The notes under the pieces are model-generated. The model was given only the letters and a program-made list of their open reading frames with translations. It was not told the DNA's origin and searched no databases. Shown here piece after piece: positions 24,079-37,677 of a DNA stretch of 64,000 bases. How positions within the stretch are numbered: the stretch's first letter is position 1; the number at the start of each line of letters is the position of its first letter. The translations under genes and the position numbers were made by a program. This DNA comes from Branchiostoma floridae (taxonomy: Eukaryota > Chordata > Leptocardii > Amphioxiformes > Branchiostomatidae): positions 15,172,769 through 15,236,768 of the forward strand of contig NC_049982.1 in the NCBI RefSeq assembly GCF_000003815.2, read 5' to 3'.

Positions 24079-24162
24079 ATTGGCTGCTTTTTCAACAATA
24101 AGAACCAATCATGAGGATAGATGATCTTCTTCGCCTTACAATTAAAAAGCACCTCTGATTGG
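24079..24162. promoter_or_regulatory. CCAAT-box cluster between divergent GPC1-like and TTF2 genes
   Basis: Three CCAAT elements in 84 bp: ATTGG at 24079-24083, CCAAT at 24105-24109 and ATTGG at 24158-24162. They lie 140-225 bp before the TTF2 start codon and upstream of the minus-strand GPC1-like gene. There is no TATA box nearby, and a GC-rich GCGCGCGCAG follows. The mixed orientations suit an NF-Y-type bidirectional promoter; whether GPC1 transcription starts here depends on an unseen 5' exon. Confidence 0.6.
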
Positions 24163-24303
24163 TCAAAGTTGACCTCCGACCTGCGCGCGCAGTTTGCAAG
24201 TGATTTGAATGAGTAAGGCAGCCGACAGAAGCCGGCCAGCTTTAACATTTGGCTGGCATTTCTACAAGATTAGTAATTTATTGCAGATATTGAACTTCTC
24301 AGG

Positions 24304-27300
24304 ATGGAAGTGGTTCTATGCCAAGGGCACGGTAAGGCATGGTTTGAGAATATGGTGTCATGGTAGAATTATGTGTCAATTGCAACACAAACGACGTCAG
24401 TTCCCAGAAAATGTGACCAAGGGAAAGGGGAGGGGGGCTAGCGGCTACACCCTGGAATTCTGTTTAATACTAGTAATTGTTATCGTTTTTTGCCTTTTGA
24501 TCGCTATGTGGACGTAGATTTAGGCAATAAGCTACTCTACGACATAATTTGCAGGCATGCGCTATTCTGTTTCTACGAAGGACATGAACTGCACAAATTT
24601 TTGTACAAGTAACGTTAAATTATTTAAAGATCACAAATTGGTTTCTTCCGGAATTCCGACAAATTTCCCTAAAAAAAAGGTCGATAACGTCGCAGAAAGG
24701 ACACTTACCGCTTGAAAGGCTAAGGCTGGGGCCTGCTTGTGACCGGCTCGGACTCCATCTGAAGCCGATCGAGTCGCAGGGAGTCATAAGACCTGGACGT
24801 GCGGGCATGACCCCCGCGTGCACAGCACCGATATGGACATGGCCAAAACATGACGCACACGGGAACAACATCAGTGTTGACTCAAACGTTTGTATGGAAG
24901 TCCCATGTTACCTCTGCATGGACATGACGTGCTGGGCCATCACGTGTGAGGACTGGCATCAGGACATGGGCAGCACGTGACATAAGCTACAGTCCTGTTG
25001 TCTTTTTGTAGTCCCTGCCATGCTAAAGATCTAACCATTGAACCTCATGTCTTTAAATCAAGGAGGTTAATTAACTAAATATAACCTTGTTTAAACTAAC
25101 CTATAGCACGTGCCATGCAGGTGATCTGTGTACCTGTAAGAACTGATGTTAAACATTAACATCATGATGATGTTCACAAGTAAACAACAGTCCTGCTAGC
25201 ATTAACGTTACATTAGTGTACAAGTCAAAACGACAAACTTTTTATTATACCTGTAGTTGGTAGGTAGGCAGTTTCTATGGGCACAAGGTGCAAAATGGAT
25301 GTAATGTTATTCTTTGTCTTTGGATAGAAATGAGAAATGGGATATAAGATGATAGAAACAAAGCACCAGTGGGCCAAAGATGTAAATAGCCTATAGCCCA
25401 CAGGGTAGATAGCACTAATTTACAGATGTATTTAATGTATACTATACATTGTACATGTATAACATTATTTTTTCTCTCTTCAAAATCAGAGTACATGTAA
25501 TTCTTTTTTACTGTGTAGCAAACAGGCTGAATGGCTTTTTGCATAGAAGCACTCCTGAACAACATTTCTTTGTAGGGTGCAAAATTGAATGGCTTTTTCA
25601 AGATGCTAAGGTTATCATACCCATACTATTTAGTGTTACAAAGTTTTATTTGCAAATCACAAATATTATATATAAATAATCTGCTATTGTATTGGCACAG
25701 GGTACAAAATGCATTTACTTTGTCTTAGTTAGTGCAGAAACAAAGCACCAAAGCTGAAGGTAAAATTAGAGGGTAGCAAAGTGTAAAGCCTGTAGTGTAC
25801 AGGGCAGATGACGTTAATGTACAATCAGGGCTATAGTCAGCGTCCATTTTTCCGTCAATTGAGGGAAATTTGCTGCGTGTGACGGGAAAACTTCCAATCC
25901 GTCAACCTTGACGGACAAAAATCTGGTGGAAGCTACAGGCGGCTTGGGGACGCCGGCAACGGCCGTAAAAGCCACACACTGTTTGTTTTGCTATTGTTAT
26001 GATTGTTGACAAGGTGCGTCGGGGCCCTTTCGCATACAATAATCTCATTAAAACCTGTTTTTCAAGGTCTCAGTTCAGTGTCTCAAACTCCTGGAATAGT
26101 GTTTTCGCGACAATGGGAATTGGCTAACGGAAAAAAATTTCGAGCTGGCTAGAGCCCTGTGTACAATGTATAATTATTCTTTTGCTGTGTAGCAAGCAAG
26201 CAAAAATTAAGGTTCATTGCCTACAGTGACTATTTAAGTGAAAGACAGAAGCTAGATGAAACATTTTGATCTTTCCACTCAGGTGATTGCCTATTGCAAC
26301 TGTCTCAAATGTCTCCTTACAAATAACCAATTTGACATTTTTTTAAACCAAGACTTCCAGCCATATCACACAATTGTTTATGCCGTCTACCCTGTCATTC
26401 AATGACAAAATACCCTACTTTTGCTTCCCAAAACTCTCCTGCCAAAGAAAACGTGCAAGGATAAGAATTAAATATGATAGTTATTAAGCTTTCCATATGT
26501 TACCAAGGTCATACATTATCTTAATACATGTAACTCCTCATGTAGGCAAGCCATGTATGCTGAAGACTGGCCTCAGTGAGGGTCCAAACAAGGGGAAGAG
26601 TTTCTACATCTGTTCTCAGATGCCCCAATCATGTGGTTTCAACAAACGTGCTAGGTGAGTGTGGTACACCGTCACTGATATCCGTTTTTATCCAGTAGGC
26701 ACCGTGGTCCAAGGTGAGTATAGAGTATGTCATGATAGTACATGTATGTGAAAAATGTATTTCCAACTCAAAGAACAGAAAAGGATTTGGGTGTTCATTC
26801 ATTGGTATATTTTTACTCTTAGTAACTTGAGTCTTAGATTATTTAGAAGTCCTTTTTTGCCATGAGTGACTGGGGTAAATGTTGGCATAGAGTTGCTTCT
26901 TGTTGTAATACTTGCTTACTGTGACAGTCTAGATTTACAGCTCATAATGTACTGAGTACCTGTTGTAATATACATGTAAATTCCAATTCAACTTGGGAAT
27001 CAGTTCCTTGCTAAGTAAATCCTATTTGTGTATAGGTATCCTAACGATATGACATGGACATGATGAAGAAGATTGGATGGTGTAATCAAATAACCTCTTT
27101 GGTGTAATCATTGTGAATGATATGTGTCTCCCTTGTTGGTACCCAGCATCCCTCCCTCTGGTTGCCTGAAGCATGCTGGGAAGACCATAGAGCTCCAGAG
27201 GCTTCACAGAGACCAGGAGACAGGCCAGAAGTGGTGAGGTTTAAACCATTTATTTTTCCTCAAAGTAATTCTATAGAACTGACATTGATGTCGCAGACAG

Positions 27301-30300
27301 ATCCTAATGAAGGCTAATAGGACCCCATACCCCTCAGTCTTCCAATAACAATGAGTTGAAGATTTTTGTAACATATCTTTATAGATAAGTTATATGCATC
27401 CTAAACTTTCTGCTTTTTCCTTTTTCAGGTTATGTTACAGATGTCAGGTCACGAAGGATGCCACCAAGGGAAAGGGTTGGTGTGGACAAGTTCCTCACCA
27501 AGGCACTGCTGACAAGAGAGTCACCAAGACTGATCATGTCGACTCCAAGAAGCAGTGGCGATTGGCCCCTCAAGAAACAACATCAGACAGTGATTCATCA
27601 GAAGAAAGTGAGGATTCTGCCCCATGCCAGTCAAAGCCGCCATGGAGAAATCCATTCTACAAAGAAGCAAAGAAAGAAGGACAGACAGTTGCATCATCAG
27701 GAAAGAAGTTGGATGTCTTGGAGAAAAATTCAGAAAAAGAGAACTTGATGAAATATGTGGATGACAACAAAATCTATGATAGTAATGGTGGTAAACATGC
27801 CGACCCTGGCAGGGATAAGTCCCTTTCCTCTGGGAGGGGGGCTGCTAGAGATGACCCAGTGTGTGTAGAGAAAGGTGGATCAAAATCTGACAGAGAACGA
27901 GGAGGGGAAACACTAAATGCAGAACAAAAAGTACCAAATGCTGGAGGTACAGATGTCAGTAAGGTAGATGAGAAGAAAGGCAAGAAGAGTGAAGGAAAGG
28001 AGAGCAGTAAAGGACTTGCCAAACAAGTGTTACCAAAGTCCAAGACAGGTGAGGTGGTGAAGGGCTCAGACAGATCAAAACAACCTCAAGGCAAAGAGGA
28101 TGAAGTTATTGTACTTTCTGATGATGAAAAGGATCAAGTTAAAAGTACTCAAAGTCATAGTGCTGATGTAAAGGTAAAACAGGGTGCAATGCAAAACCAA
28201 CCACTCAAAGAAGATGTTGTCAAGCCAAAACAGACAGTCGCAGAAGGGCCTGTGACCAATCAGCCAATCACAGCAGTGCATATGAAGCAACAACCAATCA
28301 CAGCCTTCCCAGGGTTCCAGCCTGCTAGCCAGCTGATGTCCAGAGCTGATGCAGCACTTCGAGCAGATCTGGTGGATCAGTTACGCAAGAAGGAAGTAAG
28401 CAAACACTGATGTTCAAACAATGGATACTATTTAGAAAGCACTTGGTAGTACGAATCTCTGAAACTTAATATTGCTTAAGAATAATTTCTGACAAAATAG
28501 ATGGACTTTTAATCTCTGCAGGCAACTAGGTGTTATGGAAACTGTAAGCATTTCAGCATACAGGCTTCATCACCAAGAATATTCTCAGGCTCTAAAACTG
28601 CTGAGCCTTAAAGCTTATTATCCTTTGACATACACAGTACAGAGTGGCCTATCATTTAAGAATATCTTGTTTTTTTTTCTTTTTCTGTCAACCTCAGGAG
28701 TTGGTGAAGAAGGTCCAGCTGTCTGTACTGCCTGATGGAGGGAAGAAACTGAAGACACAGATTGAGGACCTTGAAAAAGCTATCAGATCCATTGATCTTG
28801 GTGTAAGTCAAGGGCAACCTCAAGGTGAGCTCAAGGGGATATTAACTAACCAGTGTTGAAGACGGGTTGACATCTTAGTTTATCTGCTGTCATATCATTA
28901 TAAGCCTAAAGGAAACAAAAAATTAATATGGCTGAGATACTTACAAGTTTTGTCGCAAGGATTGTGCAGGCAAACTTAAATGGCTTATTGAGCATTTATC
29001 ATTGATGTGATTTATTTTTGCTGGTGCCTCAGGAGTCCATATCCATCAGCAGTACCCCAGTAAGCACCATCCACAGGGGGACAAGAGGGTCCTCCCCACC
29101 CATGCCCAGCCTCTCCCTGCCCACGTCCTGCAGCAGATGTATGCCCCCCACCCCCAGGGGCAGACGCTGTACGGGGGTCGGATGACGGCCTCCAGGCTTC
29201 AGCAGGTGGCAGGAGTGACTTCTGAGGCAATCGAGAGGCTGCACAAGTAAGACCATGTTCCCTCTCACCCTCTGTCAGAATAACTTACTTTATAATATAC
29301 ATTTGTATAGCAATGAGTTTGTCTCAACCAGTACCAATGTGTTATTCTTGTCAATCTGCAATGTTTTTTTTTTATAATCATGACCTCTACCAGAAGGTTA
29401 TGTCTTGGACAGTGTCTGTGTGTGTGTGACGGTGTGCGCCTTTCTGTTGATGGACATGATAAATTAACACGAAAAGATGGATGTCATTGGAATGGTTTCA
29501 TTGTTTGGCTAGGTTGTAGCAAAATTGTAAATAATCAGATCTTGGGCCCCATGACTGTGTCTTATGTTATGTTGTTTACAAACAAACGCTCGTACATACA
29601 GGTTCTACTGCAGCACTGTAGGAAGGACCTACAATGCCCATTTTTTTGCCAATTGTACTTTGTCTCTTTGATTGCAACCTACCTCCAAAATATCATGAAG
29701 ATCCATCAACAGCTTTGCATGTTATGCACCCATACATCCAAAACCATAGCTGGGCAGAAAATTTTACCTTCTTCTGTTCTTGGTTCTTAGATCCACCAGT
29801 TTCATGTCCAATATTGGGCTCACATTTTTAAATTTTTTTATCTTATTCATTTTATCTATCATTATGCAAGGGTTCAGAGCATCTTGTGATCTTTTTATCT
29901 AGTTGGATTGACCTTTGTCAATGTTGCAGGTCTCTGGAGTCCTGTCCACCCCCAGAGGCTGAAATGGGAACTCCTGCCAGCCTGCGTGTGAGCCTGCTGC
30001 CCCATCAGCGACAGGCTCTGGCCTGGCTCACCTGGAGGGAGGGGCAGCATCCTTCTGGAGGGATTCTGGGTAAGGAAAGATGGCAGATTTCATTCCTCAG
30101 TTTTCATAGGTCAATTAAGAAAGGTATGATGCTGTAGAATTCTATAAATTATAACTTAAATTGTACAGCTGTCAGCATGACTAGAAATAATATTAACTTA
30201 CGTTATCTGACTTCTTTCAAGACTCACAAACACACAAAGACTCAGACTGGTCATAGACGATGATGGGGAAACGTTATCACTTCATGCTGCAATTTCCCAG

Positions 30301-33300
30301 GCATCCAGATCAGAGTCATTATTGTACATATACATGAAGTAACCTTGTATGTTGGTTCGTCTTCACAGCTGATGACATGGGGTTGGGGAAAACATTGACG
30401 ATGATCTCTCTGATACTAACTCAGAGGCAGAACAAGGATACACGAAACAAGACAAAAGGTACAGATGTTGGTCTGATACATGTATACACTATATAGGGGA
30501 GATATTTAGCTTTGGAAATTGAATTGATGAATAATTTGTACAGCTGAAATTGATAGACATAACTGTAAAACAAAAATAAGTGTTGGGGCCAAAAGCTTGT
30601 TTTTGGCTTATTCCAGAGTTGATGTTTCACCTGCTCCTCTTTTAGAGATGAACCCAAAATCAAACCCTATCATTTCCACCTTACACAAAGAAAAAATTAT
30701 ACTAGTACTTAACTTTCAAAAATTGCTGTGTAATCTCTAGTATGTGTCATGCATGAAATGAAGTTTGTATAAGTGTCACCTGATACCAGGGGTGCCAAAG
30801 CATTTGTACAGGTCCCTGGAATTTGTAGACAGAATATTATGAACATCGTTGGCAGAAGCACTAACTAAGAATCATTCCTTCTACGTTGTGTTTTGTGTAA
30901 GATTTTAAGGTTTTTTGCTCGGTGCTCTGTGCATTTTTCATAACATTTGTACAGATTTCCTAGAATTTTTACAAATGCTTCGGCACCCCCAAATATTTTT
31001 TATTGTACATGACATGATGTACAGTACCAGCTCCAGAGGGTGTAGTGAAGTCGTGCGCCACCCTGGTGGTGTGTCCCGCCTCCCTGATCCTCCACTGGAA
31101 GGCTGAGGTGGAGCGCCACACGGAGGACGGCACCCTGAGAGTGTACCTGTACCACGGACAGAACAGGACAAAGGACCACACAGAGTAGGTCATTACCATG
31201 GTAACATGCACCCTGGATAGAATGCCATGTTTGCTGCAAGGTTAAAACCTGAATTTTGTAAAATTTGGTTAAATGTGAAATGAACTTGCCCCGTACAAAT
31301 GTACATTGAATCCTTGAATATTGTTGTAATACTATGCGGTACATACTACTTGTCCTTCGTGGTATTACCATTAGAAATATGTGAGGATCATTATCTTTCT
31401 GTAGGCTAAAACAGGATACATTGTCATGTTTAGTGTGAACCTTGTACCCACCCCAGGCTTGTTGAGTATGACCTTGTACTCAGCACCTATGAGCTTGTGC
31501 GGAAGGAGTGTTCCAGCTGGGCTGCTGAAGTTCCTACCCAGGACGGGGAGAATGGGGAGAACCAGGTACCAGGAAACTTTTAAGGCTTTTGTCATTCTAT
31601 ATTTGGCCTTCGTGAAGTTGTTGCAGGATTTCCATGAGTTTTGGTGGGCAGCCAAGTCTTACTAAAATCCTCCAGAGCCCATCACGGCTAACGGTATCGA
31701 AGGCCTTTGTAAGATCAATGAATGCCGCATACAGTCCTATGTTCTGTTCTCGGCACTTTTCCTGGATCTGTCTGAGAACAAAAGTCATGTCTGTTGTGCT
31801 CCTGTTTGCCCTGAACCCACACTGGCTTTCGGGGAGGTTCTCCTCAGCAACTGTTGGGATAAGCCGGTCCAGAATGACCCTTGCTAGGATCTTCCCAGCG
31901 ATGGACAGTAGTGTTACACCTCGGTAGTTCGAGCAGTCAGACTTCTCGCCTTTGTGTTTGTAGAGGGATACGATGACTGCATGGCTGCCCACCAAAACTC
32001 ATGGAAATCCTGCAACAACTTCACGAAGGCAAATGGGACAAGTCAAATACAAAGGTGACCTGTCAGACCCATTCCCCATTGAAAATGGGGTCAAGCAAGG
32101 TTGTGTCTTGGCACCCACATTATTTGCCATATACTTCAGCATGATGCTCAGGGAAGCCAAGGAGGACCTCACAGATGGAATCTACATACGATTCCGAACT
32201 GATGGCAGCGTTTTTAACCTGCGAAGACTCCTGGCTCGCACCAAAACCATTGAAGCATTGATACTCGAGCTGCTGTTCGCAGACGACTGTGCCCTTCTTG
32301 CTCATACAGAGGAAGCCCTCCAGAGAGCTGTCAACCATTTTGCAGATGCAGCTAGGGCCTTCGGACTCACCATAAGCCTAAAGAAAACAGAAGTGCTGCA
32401 CCAAAAGTCACCTCATGAGAGCTACCAGGCACCACACATAAGTATTGATGGCACCCAACTCAATACAGTAGAGAACTTTACATACCTTGGGAGTGTGATT
32501 TCCAACGATGCTTCAGTCGACAAAGACGTGGACAACAGACTCTCCAAAGCCAGTATTGCCTTTGGACGGTTACGAAAACGTGTCTGGAAGAACCACAACC
32601 TGCGGCTGTCTACCAAAATCCTGGTCTACAAAGCAGTCGTTATCACCACCCTTCTGTATGGATCGGAGGCTTGGGTGCTATACCGGAGACAAGTAAAGCT
32701 TCTGGAAAGATTCCATCAGCGAAGTCTTCGCTCCATCATGGCTATCAACTGGCAGGACTTTATAACAAATAACGAGGTTTTGAAGCGAGCCAACATCTGC
32801 AGCATAGAGGCCATGCTCATGTCCAGACAGCTACGCTGGGCAGGTCACCTGGCTCGAATGGAGGAAAGTAGAATGCCTAAGGCTGTTTTCTACAGTGAAC
32901 TCTGCTTAGGCAAGCGTACCAGAGGCGCTCCCAAGAAACGGTATAAAGACCAGTTAAAACAACAACTCAGAGTAGCTGGCATCCCTGAAGCTGAATGGGA
33001 AAATAGAGCAGCTAACAGAGCTAACTGGAGAACGTTGACAAGGCGGGGCACAGAGGCCCTTGAGACTAAGCGTCATGACCATGCTGAAGAGAGAAGGAGG
33101 AGGAGAAAGGAGGCAGCTGACCAGACCGTCTCCTCGGCCCAGTTCACCTGCCAGCAGTGCAGCAGAGTGTGCAGGTCAAGGATAGGACTGCTCAGCCACA
33201 TGAGGGCCTGCAGACCATCCAGAACTTCCCACGAATCCTCGACGACGGGGAAAGAGCCATGATTTTGCGGCCACATTTTATTTACCATAGGCAGAAGATT

Positions 33301-36300
33301 AAACACTTTTAGTAGGTCACACAAATTGATTTGATGGATGTGTTTTGTTCAATATGATAACACAATGTACTGGTAATATTTGGTCAGCAGATTACCCTAT
33401 TACCGGTACCAGTAAGAAGTGTAGAATTTTTCTTGTTAATGATGTTTGCAATATCTAAAGATTTAATGGAAATTAAAAAAGGCTGTTGTTATTGTAATCA
33501 GAGTGACAGCGCTAAGCCCCGAGGTCCCATGCCCGTGCTCCTGCGAGTCATCTGGGACAGGATCATACTGGACGAGGCTCACGCCATCAAGAACCACAAG
33601 TCGCAGACGTCGGTCGCTGCCTGCCAGCTGCGGGCCCACAGCCGCTGGGCCATGACGGGAACACCCATACAGAACGACCTGATGGACATGTACCCTCTGC
33701 TGCGCTTCCTGCGCTGCTCACCCTTCGATGAGATGAAGGTTTGGAAAAAATGGGTGGACAACAAGACAGGTGAGTTAAGGGAACGACTAGGAACAGATTT
33801 CATTTCATGAAACAAGTGCCAACTGAGTTTGCAATGTATGTGTGGTCAAGTACTGAATGTTACTGAAAGGTTTTATCTGTTGCTGTTGACCAGCCAATGG
33901 GAAGGCCCGGCTGAACACGCTGGTGACCAGCCTGTTGCTCCGCAGAACAAAGGGGCAGGAGGGCAGGGACGGCCGGCCGCTGGTCAGGCTCCCACGATGC
34001 AGCAGGATAAGTCATGTGATCAAGCTGTCTGAGGATGAGAGGACTGTGTATGACAAATTCTATCAGGACACCAGGTGGGTAATTGTCATGTTTTCCGAGA
34101 GTTCTTGGGTATAACTTCAGAACCCCCTCTCATGACATTTTCTGACCTTATAGGCTTTTAAACATCAACCACAGTCACTGTGGTGATATTGACATTTCCT
34201 GCCAGATTGTAGAACTAGTACAAACTGATAATATAAAAATTGGGTGCTCCAGACTTCAATGCAAGTAAAAATGGTTATGAAGATTAGACTGAAAGCATGT
34301 AAATATACTTGGTTATGTTCATTGTTGAATTGATATTTGTATTCGCCAAATTGCAATTACATCAGCAATTGGATATGATTTTGGATTGGTCAGACATTTC
34401 AGGCAGAATCCACTACCTTTTGTCAGTGACGCTGATGTTTGTATTGTTTTCAGAAAAACCTTCCAGAATTACCTCCTCCAGCATGGAGAGAAGGAGAACC
34501 TAAAAGACACGGCTCCCCCCTCGGTTGGTACAGTCCAACCTGTTCCTGCAGGGGACCCGAGGAGCGCAGCAGGACAGCAGCAGAANNNNNNNNNNNNNNN
34601 NNNNNNNNNNNNNNNNNNNNNNNNNNNNNNNNNNNNNNNNNNNNNNNNNNNNNNNNNNNNNNNNNNNNNNNNNNNNNNNNNNNNNTTCTGGTGCGCTGCT
34701 GAGGCTGAGACAATGCTGTTGTCATCTAAGCCTCATGAAGGAGGTAAAGCTTGGTTGTTGCTTATAGAATGAAGAAAACTATTTACAGTGTATAGAATTT
34801 ACAGGCCCTCTGCTGCGGTCTAGTATTTGTTGACCACTCTAGGTATGTAAAGTGCTTTTAAGTTTTAGAAAAGACAATTTATATATTAGGGAGATATAAT
34901 CTCAACATTGGTGAGGATTTTTGACCATTTCACATAACAGGTACATGCAAAATCTTCTGATGTGACATAGCATACAGAAAGCATTTCTCACAATGTTTGC
35001 AACAAAAACATCAACACATGTAAGACTTTAAGTTACTAAGGATTTCCACATTTTCTCAGTATTTTGACATCCAAAGTAATCAGTATGACCTGACGTCTCT
35101 CTGCAGGCTGTAGACCAGGAAACGTTTGTGAATGAGGGCATCGACCTCACTCTGGAGCAACAGCTGAGGGAGATGAGCCTTCAGGATAGCAACCAAACAA
35201 CCACACCTAGCAACAGTGACCTGCCCAGCAAAGATGCAGAAAAGTCTTCCATGTTTCATCATGACAAACCAAGCACTAAGGTAAGCACATGCTGTAACCT
35301 GAAACGTATCTAACAGTAATCATATTAAGATAATTTTATAATTGAATAATTATGGGACATAAAATTCTGGTTTTATAACACTATTAACAGCTTCTGGACA
35401 CTTACAATATGAAATTCCCACAGATCCAAAAGGTTCTGAGTGTCCTGGAAAGCAACAGGTCAAAGTCAACACCTGACAACCCAGTGAAGAGGTCAGTCTT
35501 ATCGTGGCATCTTGTCTGATTTTTTTATTTCATAATTTCTTGTGTTATAGGAAATTACAAGTATGTTGAATATACATATTATATGTATCAATGGAGAAAA
35601 TCACATTTAGGACAGTCAGAAAGAATTCATGTTGTGCAGGTTAGATTTAAAATACCACTACTAGTACATGTTGAAATTATTCCTGTGTCCTTAGTGTCAT
35701 TGTCTCTCAGTGGACCAAAATGCTGGATGTCATCGGTCGGCACCTAGAGCAGGCTGGGTATAGGTACGTCGTGATCAAGGGTGGGGTTCCACCCAGGCAG
35801 AGGATGGAAGCTGTGGAACAGTTCAACAGGAACCCCAAGGGGCCAGAGGTCAGAGAAGATTCCCTTCACTTTCCACCCACTCATCATTGTGTCACTGTCT
35901 CAGGTGTTCAACAGATCTCTTTAATGGTCCTTCCTCCGCTTGTCTGGGAAACCTTCTCATCCATGTTATCTTTTTTACAATTTTTTATTGTAGACAATTT
36001 AAACTCCACCTTCCTACAATATTCCCATTCCATAATTCTTCCTATGTGAGGGATGTGTATCTGATGATGACCAGTTCCCATTCCTGTCCTCAGGTCCTTC
36101 TAGTATCTTTACAAGCAGGCGGAGTCGGGCTAAATCTGATCGGCGGCAGCCACCTGTTCCTGCTGGACATGCACTGGTAAGGGACTGCTAATAATAAGCA
36201 TGGATATGACATGATAGCTGTACATTACTGAGAGACCCACAACATCACATAATCACTACAGATTTACAATATCTTGTGTGCTACGCTATTAGGCACAATT

Positions 36301-37657
36301 CCTTACAAAATAAGATTTTTTTACTCTAAGTGAATACTACTACTAGCCATGCCCCAATGGTGTGTCCTAATTGAAATAGCAGATTTTTTTCAGAAATGAC
36401 AACAAAAGTATGAACGTAAGTTTTCCTGTGAAAAGAAAAATGTGGTGTGGATAGAGAAATCTACTAGTAAAATGCACTAGGGTGGTGACAGAAACTAAAG
36501 TGGTAAAAAAGAGACATTTTCCCTAAAGCTGTTGACCCAAAGGAGACGGAGGTATTTTGTGCACAACCGCCCTACATCCCTTCCTTACACCTGTTACCCA
36601 GGAACCCAGCCCTGGAGGACCAGGCTTCAGACAGGATCTACAGGGTGGGGCAGAAGAACGATGTGGTCATCCACAAGTCAGTACCAGTTCACTCACTCTG
36701 ACATCCTGGTAGTTTGAAAGTACATGATGATTTGACATTTGTGTCTAGCCATATTTGATTTGACTGTATCTGTATGGAATCTATAACTGCCACATCCAGT
36801 GCTTGGTTAGTTGGTCCTCATACTCAGTTAGTCCAGCTTGTCAATGTTTCTGACTTAGGGAGAAGGGATGCTCATGTTATCAGAATATATTTTCTGCTGT
36901 GTTTCTCTGTACAATGATTTAAGGAAAATGTAATGTAACTGAGCATCAATACCACATTTGAGGTAATCTCTACCTTTTGAGCATTCTTGCTCGATGCAGA
37001 ACTTCCTGGTGCCTTTACTTGTCACACCAAAACAAACCCAGTGTGCACTTCTGCCCTCTTCCCAGGTTTGTGTGTAAGGATACAGTGGAAGAGAAAATCA
37101 AGGACCTTCAGAACGCCAAGAAAAACCTAGCACAGGGAGTCTTGTCAGGGTGAGTAATTCAGCAGACACATCTTGTATATGTATTTCTGTGAACTTGTCT
37201 GTAAAGTATTTTACTTGAAAACAGTTGCAATGCAAACATCTTTCTGTACATGTAAAATAGAAATCATGTTTCAAAATGAGTAGCAGGAGGGAAGAATGAC
37301 TTTGGCAATTCACTACAATTTTATGGTTTGACTTATTCACAAAGTCTGTGCAAAGTTATATAATCATAATTGGATAGTCATGTAACTTGTAAATGGGTAT
37401 GTCTTATATATAGTGTCTTACCACACTGATATGGCAACTTGCACTACAAGTCTTCCTTGTTAATGTGCCAGGTTATTCAGAGATTGTCATTTAGAAGTCA
37501 AATATGCATGCATTTAGAAGTCAAATATGCATGGTTTAAGTCACATCAGGTTTTGAATAGATTCATTAATATTTGTTATTTCCTCTGACATAACAGTGGT
37601 GACGTTGGAAAGCAGAAGCTGTCCTTGGCTGACCTGCGACAGCTGTTTGGACTGTAA
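24304..37657 (+). CDS. TTF2: Transcription termination factor 2, SNF2-family ATPase, complete, 20 exons
   Basis: SNF2-type ATPase that releases RNA polymerase II and transcripts from DNA, notably at mitosis. Exons: 24304-24331, 26546-26654, 27147-27233, 27429-28395, 28698-28824, 29033-29246, 29930-30069, 30369-30458, 31025-31184, 31457-31565, 33502-33769, 33894-34074, 34454-34743 (with Ns), 35107-35280, 35424-35491, 35695-35848, 36094-36176, 36602-36676, 37066-37149, 37597-37657. The tiny first exon ([10 protein letters not shown]) joins [20 protein letters not shown] to form an N-terminal GRF zinc finger, as in human TTF2. A Lys/Ser/Asp-rich linker follows (exon 4). Helicase motifs: DDMGLGKT (I), LDEAHAIKN (II), MTGTPIQND (III), [27 protein letters not shown] (V), [18 protein letters not shown] (VI). 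The end [12 protein letters not shown] matches the human C terminus. About 1,123 codons are visible plus the gap, against 1,162 in human. All phases close except at the gap. Confidence 0.95.
29376..29450 (+). repeat. Dispersed repeat fragment (ACCTCTACCAGAAGG type)
   Basis: The motif GACCTCTACCAGAAGGTTAT followed by GTCTTGGACAGTGTCTGTG resembles the stretch at 38250-38520 (ACCTCTGCCAAGAAGGATAT...). They are probably two diverged members of one interspersed family; ends undefined. Confidence 0.35.
31603..33261. mobile_element. Non-LTR retrotransposon (LINE) fragment with 5' inversion in TTF2 intron
   Basis: The right part, 31985 to about 33261, is on + and encodes the C-terminal half of a reverse transcriptase: [32 protein letters not shown], then the post-RT region [19 protein letters not shown] and a terminal C2H2 knuckle ([10 protein letters not shown]...HMRAC). 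The left part, 31603-31984, is on - and encodes the preceding RT blocks ([51 protein letters not shown]). About 48 bp ([11 protein letters not shown]) are present in both orientations at the junction, 31603-31650 and 31985-32032. This is the arrangement left by twin priming. The element is 5'-truncated, lacks the endonuclease, and has lost a base at the junction, so it is dead. It lies between TTF2 exons 10 and 11 and is spliced out. Confidence 0.9.
34586..34685. other. Assembly gap (100 Ns) inside TTF2 exon 13
   Basis: The exon has 132 known bases before and 58 after the gap. In-frame joining needs a gap length divisible by three, so the 100 Ns are a placeholder. Residues between the [10 protein letters not shown] region and [13 protein letters not shown] are missing (about 60 residues in the human protein). 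The gap could also hide an intron. Confidence 0.95.
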
Positions 37658-37671
37658 AGCACACGTAGCAG

Positions 37672-37677
37672 AATAAA
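37672..37677 (+). promoter_or_regulatory. Poly(A) signal of TTF2
   Basis: AATAAA 15 bp after the TAA stop codon, giving a very short 3' UTR if used. Confidence 0.6.
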
